Shown here one piece after another: positions 59,918-64,000 of a DNA stretch of 64,000 bases; the stretch's first letter is position 1; each line of letters begins with the position of its first letter. The position numbers were made by a program, and so were the translations under genes. The notes under the pieces were generated by a model. That model searched no databases. It saw only the letters and a program-made list of their open reading frames with translations, and had not been told where the DNA came from. This DNA is from an uncultured Corynebacterium sp. (GTDB lineage Bacteria; Actinomycetota; Actinomycetes; Mycobacteriales; Mycobacteriaceae). The DNA lies in the NCBI RefSeq assembly GCF_943914615.1, contig NZ_CALUCS010000001.1:1-64000 (forward strand). Direction: 5' to 3'.

Positions 59918-61123
59918 ATGCCCCGTAGACACGTAGCCGCTGGCGCTTTAGGTTTCGTTCTTGTTATTGCCTCTAGCGCTTGTTCCTTATCGACGCCCAC
60001 TGACCAGCCAGCCGACACCTCCACATCCTCGGCCACTTCCGCCGCGCCAGGTTCCGAAAGCTCCGGCGCTGCCGAATCCAGCGCGCCCCCAGCGGAGGAT
60101 CGGCAGGCGTGTGCCCGGGTGGAAGGCAAGGCCCCTAGGGAGATGGCCGGCCGGATGCTCGCTGTGGGCGTCACAACCTACGAATCGGCAGAACAAGCCG
60201 TCGACGAAGGTGTGCGCCACCTTTTCATTGGCTCGCAGACCGACAAATCCATCCTGAACGGGCAGGGCGATCCCGCGCGTAGCCTGGCGGCGCTCGAGGA
60301 ACGCGCGGGCGAACCGTTGACCGTGAGCGTGGACGAGGAAGGCGGGCTGGTGCAGCGCCTTTCCGAGATCGTCGGTGAGCTGCCGAGTGCGCAGCAGATG
60401 GCGGAGACGATGAGCCCCGAGCAGGTGCGCGACCTCATGGCCGAACACGGCAAGAAGGTCCGCGACCTGGGAATCACCGTCGACTTCGCGCCGGTGGTGG
60501 ACCTGGCCGGCGGCCAGGAGGTTTCCGACAACGCGATCGGTTCGCGCTCGTTCAGCGCAGACCCGAAGGTGGCGGCGGATTACGCACGCGCATACTCGGA
60601 GGGGCTGCAGCAGGCGGGCGTGACCCCGGTGCTGAAGCACTTCCCGGGCCACGGCCACGCCACGGGGGATTCGCACATGGGTGCTGTGACCACCCCGCCG
60701 CTGGAGCAGATGCAGGGCAACGACCTGCTGCCTTTCCGCGAGCTGGTGGATGTTGAGGGCATGGCCGTGATGGTCGGCCACGTGGAGGTGCCAGGGTTGG
60801 GTGAGGCTTTGCCGTCCTCGGTGAACCCTGCGGCCTACAAGCTGCTGCGGGAAGGCGGTTATGGGCCGAAGCATGACGCTCCAGGTTTCGACGGCGTGAT
60901 TTACACCGACGACCTAACGGGCATGAAGGCCGTGACGGATCGCTACCCCGGCCCGGAGGCAGCCGTGGCCGCACTGGAGGCGGGAGCGGACGTGGCGCTT
61001 GCCGCAGCGGGGGCCGTGGAGATCCCCGATGTGGTGGAGGCTATCCGCGTGGCGATCGATGACGGGAGGATTCCTGAGGATCGCGTGCGCGATTCTGTGA
61101 ATCGCACCTGTGTAACGGAGTAA
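59918..61123 (+). CDS. NagZ-type beta-N-acetylhexosaminidase lipoprotein
   Basis: A 401-residue GH3 enzyme, exported as a lipoprotein (lipobox SSAC, Cys near residue 23). Family motifs: VDEEGGLVQRLSEIVGELPS, the NagZ signature KHFPGHGHATGDSHMG with the general acid His, and GVIYTDDLTGMKAV with the nucleophile Asp. It removes N-acetylglucosamine from muropeptides or glycans at the outside of the membrane. The Ser/Thr/Ala linker after the lipobox contains a weak motif variant. ATG 59918 was chosen by the signal sequence; the frame extends to 59525 without support. Confidence 0.9.
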   Translation: MPRRHVAAGALGFVLVIASSACSLSTPTDQPADTSTSSATSAAPGSESSGAAESSAPPAEDRQACARVEGKAPREMAGRMLAVGVTTYESAEQAVDEGVRHLFIGSQTDKSILNGQGDPARSLAALEERAGEPLTVSVDEEGGLVQRLSEIVGELPSAQQMAETMSPEQVRDLMAEHGKKVRDLGITVDFAPVVDLAGGQEVSDNAIGSRSFSADPKVAADYARAYSEGLQQAGVTPVLKHFPGHGHATGDSHMGAVTTPPLEQMQGNDLLPFRELVDVEGMAVMVGHVEVPGLGEALPSSVNPAAYKLLREGGYGPKHDAPGFDGVIYTDDLTGMKAVTDRYPGPEAAVAALEAGADVALAAAGAVEIPDVVEAIRVAIDDGRIPEDRVRDSVNRTCVTE

Positions 61124-61128
61124 AAGAA

Positions 61129-61157
61129 TTCCCTGTTCGGGGGATTCGCGATACACT
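61129..61157 (+). promoter_or_regulatory. Possible leaderless promoter of VanW gene
   Basis: TACACT (61152-61157) lies 7 bp before the GTG, with TTCCCT at 61129-61134 and a 17-bp spacer. A transcription start at or next to the GTG would make a leaderless mRNA, which is common in Corynebacterium. Confidence 0.45.
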
Positions 61158-61164
61158 AACCTGC

Positions 61165-62886
61165 GTGAATTCTCAGGATCAGACTAACCGGAGCCGTCGG
61201 CCCGTCAAGCCACGCAAGCGCCGCGGCATTCCGTGGTGGGCGTGGTTCTTCGTCGGCTTGATCGGCCTGGGGGGCTTGCTCTACGGCGTGGATTTGGCCA
61301 TGAGTGAGGGCAAGGTGCCGCGCGGCGTGACCGTCGGCGGCGTGGACATTAGTGGTGTGGATAAGTCCCAAGCGGAGCAGCGTTTGCGCAATGACCTGGG
61401 CGAACGCACCCGCCAGCCGGTGACGGTCTTGGCGGGCAACATGAGCTCCACCATCGAGCCTGCTAAGTCTGGCATGCAGGTGGACTGGGGTGCCACGGTG
61501 GACCAGGCGGGCCAGCAACCACTGAACCCGATCACTCGCATCCGTTCCTTCTTCGAGACCCGCGAGGTGGGCATTATCTCGAAGATTACGGACGAGGGGC
61601 TGAACCGTTCCCTGAGCCGTGTGGAGCGGGAGCTTACCCGCGACGCGGAGAACGCCAAGTTGTCCGTCGGTGCTGACGGCAAGGCGGATATTAAGGAGGA
61701 CAAGCCGGGGCAGACCGTGGACCGCGAGCTGCTGGATACTGAGGTGCGGGAAAACTGGCTGAATACCGATGGGCGCGTGAACGTGGAGGCCACGATCACC
61801 CCGGCGGATGCGGACAAGGACGCCGCTGAGCGAGCCGCCAAGCAGTACGTGAAGCCGGCGACGGCGAAGAACCTGGTGTTCCACGGCCGCGACAAGGTTG
61901 ACGGTGTGATCACTCCGCAGAACTGGCAAGAGATCCTGACCTTCAAGGTGGACGGCGGCGAGTTCATGCCGGAGTGGAACACGGAGAAGGCGCAGGAGAT
62001 TCTGAGCGAGCAGCTTTCCAGCACTGAGGTGGAGTACCGCGACGCGAGCTTCGAATTCCACGGCGATGACATCACGGTGGTGCCGTCCAAGGATGGTGTG
62101 GAGATCAAGTGGAAGGAAACGCTAGGCGACCTGCAGGCCAAGGCGTTGGATAAGAAGAAGCGCGACCACGAGGTTGTGTACGAGGATAAGAAGGCCGAGT
62201 ACACCACCGAGCAGGCGAAGAAGGCCCACTTTGACGATGTGGTGGGCACTTTCACCACTGGCGGTTTTAGTGGGCCTTCGGGCACCAACATTCGCCGCGT
62301 GGCGGAGATGGTGAATGGCGCGATTGTGCTGCCAGGGGAGACGTTCTCTCTGAATGGTCACACCGGGCCGCGCGGTACTGCACAGGGCTTTGTGGAGTCC
62401 GGAATTATTATCGACGGCCACGCCGGCAAGGCGGTTGGCGGCGGTATTTCGCAGTTCGCAACCACTCTGTACAACGCCTCCTACTTCGCCGGCATGGAGG
62501 ACGTGGCACACACTCCGCACTCCTATTACATTTCCCGCTACCCGGCTGGCCGTGAGGCGACCGTGTACGAGGGCGCGATCGACCTGAAGTTCAAGAATCC
62601 CTTCGATACGCCCGTGCGCATCACCACGGACGTGAGTGGGGATTCCGTCACGGTGCGTCTGCACGGTGTGAAGCAGGTGGATGTGGAATCCATTCCGGGC
62701 GAGCGTACGAACCCGACGTCTCCGAAGAAGATGGAGCTGAGCGGTGACGATTGCTCGCCGTCCTCTGGCGCGCCGGGCTTCACCATTACCGACACCCGCG
62801 TGGTGAAGGACCTGAAGGGCAAGGAGCTTTCCCGCGAGACCCAGCGCACGGTCTACGACCCGCAGCCGATTGTGAGCTGTAAGTAG
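61165..62886 (+). CDS. VanW family protein with peptidoglycan-binding domains
   Basis: A 573-residue protein with a basic N-terminus, one membrane segment (WWAWFFVGLIGLGGLLYGVD, about residues 24-43) and a long exported part. Two repeats resembling peptidoglycan-binding-4 domains precede the VanW domain (FTTGGFSGPSGTNIRRVAEM to the GGGISQFATTLYNASYFAGM signature). The layout is the usual actinobacterial VanW protein. Exact role unknown; cell-wall binding or remodelling is probable. A terminator follows. Confidence 0.9.
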   Translation: MNSQDQTNRSRRPVKPRKRRGIPWWAWFFVGLIGLGGLLYGVDLAMSEGKVPRGVTVGGVDISGVDKSQAEQRLRNDLGERTRQPVTVLAGNMSSTIEPAKSGMQVDWGATVDQAGQQPLNPITRIRSFFETREVGIISKITDEGLNRSLSRVERELTRDAENAKLSVGADGKADIKEDKPGQTVDRELLDTEVRENWLNTDGRVNVEATITPADADKDAAERAAKQYVKPATAKNLVFHGRDKVDGVITPQNWQEILTFKVDGGEFMPEWNTEKAQEILSEQLSSTEVEYRDASFEFHGDDITVVPSKDGVEIKWKETLGDLQAKALDKKKRDHEVVYEDKKAEYTTEQAKKAHFDDVVGTFTTGGFSGPSGTNIRRVAEMVNGAIVLPGETFSLNGHTGPRGTAQGFVESGIIIDGHAGKAVGGGISQFATTLYNASYFAGMEDVAHTPHSYYISRYPAGREATVYEGAIDLKFKNPFDTPVRITTDVSGDSVTVRLHGVKQVDVESIPGERTNPTSPKKMELSGDDCSPSSGAPGFTITDTRVVKDLKGKELSRETQRTVYDPQPIVSCK

Positions 62887-62955
62887 GGGAGGAGATAGGC
62901 CCGTGGTTGCGGGTCGGAGGAGCAGCCGGGCAGGGGATCCTTTAGAGAGAGCCTC

Positions 62956-62996
62956 AGCGGGGAGTGTGCATGATGGCACGCTCCCCGCTTTGTTTG
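62956..62996 (+). terminator. Terminator after VanW gene
   Basis: AGCGGGGAGTGTGC, loop ATGATG, GCACGCTCCCCGCT, then TTGTTTG. Confidence 0.9.
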
Positions 62997-63171
62997 CGTC
63001 TTAGGGGGCTTTAGGGACGAGACGTTCTCCCTACAAAGGCATGGTGCCGGGCTACAAGTTTTAGCGTGGAGCGCCTAATGCTGTCCCTGGAGGTGGGGTA
63101 TTAAGGCTCTATTGCCTCTCTTCAACTCGGCGTCGGAGTAGGTGGTCGGCACACTTCTTTTGAGCATGCGA
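62997..63171. other. Spacer between two terminators
   Basis: About 175 bp with no gene, promoter or repeat that I can support. Confidence 0.5.
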
Positions 63172-63209
63172 AAAGGGGGCGGAAACGATTTCTCGTTCCC
63201 GCCCCCTTT
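63172..63209 (-). terminator. Terminator of small secreted-protein genes
   Basis: AAAGGGGGCGGAAACGA pairs with TCGTTCCCGCCCCCTTT, one mismatch, 4-base loop. On the minus strand T4 follows the stem. Confidence 0.9.
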
Positions 63210-63246
63210 GGCTATCAAAGCCTGGAGCTTAGAGCTCTAACAGGTC

Positions 63247-63573
63247 TTAGATGATGATGCCCTGGTTCTTCAGGTAGTTGCCGATAGCGATGCCAACGCC
63301 AGCGATAGCGCCGATGACAGCGGTGAAGGTCAGGGTCTTGGTCAGGATCCACCAGCCGGGCTGGTTATCGATCTGCTCCGAGCCCCACAGGTTAGCGCCG
63401 TGGATCTCGTCGTCGGTGCCCAATGCCTTGCCGACGTTCTCGTTAGCCTGATCAGAGGAGCCGTAGATCGGGGACAGGTTCTCGTGACCCTCAGCGGAAG
63501 CAACGGCGGTGCTGCCCAGGGCAACGGAGGAAGCGGTGGCGATGGCCAGAGCGGCCTTGCGGAAGTTCTTCAT
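63247..63573 (-). CDS. Small secreted protein with C-terminal membrane segment (paralog 1)
   Basis: A 108-residue exported protein. Signal peptide about residues 1-27 (MKNFRKAALAIATASSVALG, cleavage near ASAEG). The mature part has an IYGSSDQAN segment and PGWWILTKTL, then one hydrophobic segment (AVIGAIAGVGIAIGNYL) and a short tail NQGIII. It is a paralog of the next gene. I do not recognise a characterised family; small exported corynebacterial mycomembrane proteins are a possibility only. AAGGA lies ~13 nt before the ATG. Confidence 0.75.
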   Translation of the reverse strand: MKNFRKAALAIATASSVALGSTAVASAEGHENLSPIYGSSDQANENVGKALGTDDEIHGANLWGSEQIDNQPGWWILTKTLTFTAVIGAIAGVGIAIGNYLKNQGIII

Positions 63574-63627
63574 GTTAGAAATCCTTTTCCTTGAAATCGT
63601 GTGATGAAAGAGAATTGCAGCTCTGGA

Positions 63628-63960
63628 TTAGCCCAGGAAGCCGTTGTACTTCAGGAAGTTGTATGCCGGAGCAACGACCAGACCCAGAACAGAAGCGGCT
63701 GCAGCAGCGATGCCACCGCCGACGAAGATCTTGGTCCACAGAGGCAGATCGTTCTTGTCATCTTCCTTGTACTTCGGGTCCAGCCAGTTACCGACCTGGT
63801 CGCCGGTAAAGTCGTCCCACCAGCCGAGCTTGTCCTTCAGGTCGGAGGAGCCGGAGACCGGAGTGGTGTCCTCGCCCTGAGCAGAAGCGACGGAAACGCC
63901 GGAGATGGCGACGGTGGTAGCGGTAGCAACAGCCAGAGCTGCGTTGCGGAACTTACGCAT
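63628..63960 (-). CDS. Small secreted protein with C-terminal membrane segment (paralog 2)
   Basis: A 110-residue paralog of the neighbouring gene with nearly the same signal peptide (MRKFRNAALAVATATTVAIS ... ASAQG). The mature part has SGSSDLKDKLGWWDDF, LPLWTKIFVGGG, a hydrophobic segment (AAAAASVLGLVVAPAYNFL) and the tail KYNGFLG. AAAGG lies 5 nt before the ATG. The two genes are 54 bp apart and share one downstream terminator, so they probably form one transcript. Function unknown. Confidence 0.75.
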   Translation of the reverse strand: MRKFRNAALAVATATTVAISGVSVASAQGEDTTPVSGSSDLKDKLGWWDDFTGDQVGNWLDPKYKEDDKNDLPLWTKIFVGGGIAAAAASVLGLVVAPAYNFLKYNGFLG

Positions 63961-64000
63961 CTGAAATGCCTTTCTGTAAGTGTGAGTGGTTCGAAGTCAA

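Noticed and set aside
1..64000. CRISPR arrays, tRNA or rRNA genes, complete insertion sequences
   Set aside because: No regularly spaced direct repeats with unique spacers, no cloverleaf-type sequence, no transposase gene seen on either strand.

Overview
The window is a piece of a Corynebacterium-type chromosome (high G+C, mycolic-acid-bearing Actinobacteria). The evidence is near-continuous synteny with two cell-envelope loci of Mycobacterium/Corynebacterium: the arabinogalactan/mycolate cluster (glf, glfT2, PAP2 phosphatase, ubiA, two mycolyltransferases, DUF732 lipoprotein, cutinase-like enzyme, fadD32, pks13, accD4) and the Rv0204c-Rv0236A type region (LPG-synthase-like membrane protein, MmpL3/CmpL1, trmB, two hypotheticals, pck, then methyltransferase, GT4, two membrane proteins, acyltransferase, aftD, DUF2613). 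The species cannot be fixed from sequence reading alone. A complete fadA-fadB pair and acetolactate decarboxylase are present.

Layout. 1-7.2 kb: galactan synthesis (glf cut by the window edge, glfT2) and decaprenyl-phosphoribose synthesis (PAP2, ubiA), interrupted by an apparently foreign AAA ATPase and an EamA exporter. aftB, which normally follows ubiA, is not there. 7.5-21.5 kb: mytA, mytB (with LGFP repeats), lipoprotein, cutinase-like hydrolase, fadD32, pks13, accD4, i.e. synthesis and transfer of mycolates. 21.5-23.4 kb: a tightly overlapping secreted/membrane trio (DUF6230, DUF6114, proline-rich secreted protein). 23.5-28.0 kb: MFS exporter with divergent LysR regulator, and a Tat-secreted PhoX phosphatase. 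28.1-32.1 kb: DUF3054, LPG-synthase-like protein and the MmpL3-type trehalose monomycolate flippase. 32.1-36.8 kb: trmB, two Rv0209/Rv0210-like genes and PEP carboxykinase. 36.8-37.6 kb: a gene-free convergent region with a G-quadruplex motif and two homologous stem-bounded elements. 37.6-42.8 kb: ahpF, ahpC, a YeeE-TusA fusion behind a McbR-type operator, and alsD. 42.8-48.6 kb: VWA surface protein, fadB, fadA. 48.8-59.2 kb: lipoarabinomannan/arabinogalactan region ending in aftD and DUF2613. 59.3-64 kb: universal stress protein, NagZ-like lipoprotein, VanW protein and two paralogous small secreted proteins.

Together most genes build or export the mycomembrane: galactan (Glf/GlfT2), arabinose donor (UbiA/PAP2), arabinan (AftD), lipomannan maturation (DUF3068 neighbourhood), mycolate synthesis (FadD32-Pks13-AccD4), TMM export (MmpL) and attachment (MytA/B).

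The most unusual signals not explained by genes are: (1) a dispersed short motif, GGCGTCAC(A/T)AAGAA, with six exact copies and about ten variants in 64 kb, in both strands, in leaders, across a start and a stop codon and inside coding tails and linkers; and (2) a pair of ~125-bp elements (37041-37164, 37289-37415) with conserved interior blocks at identical offsets but terminal stems that differ in sequence while staying complementary.
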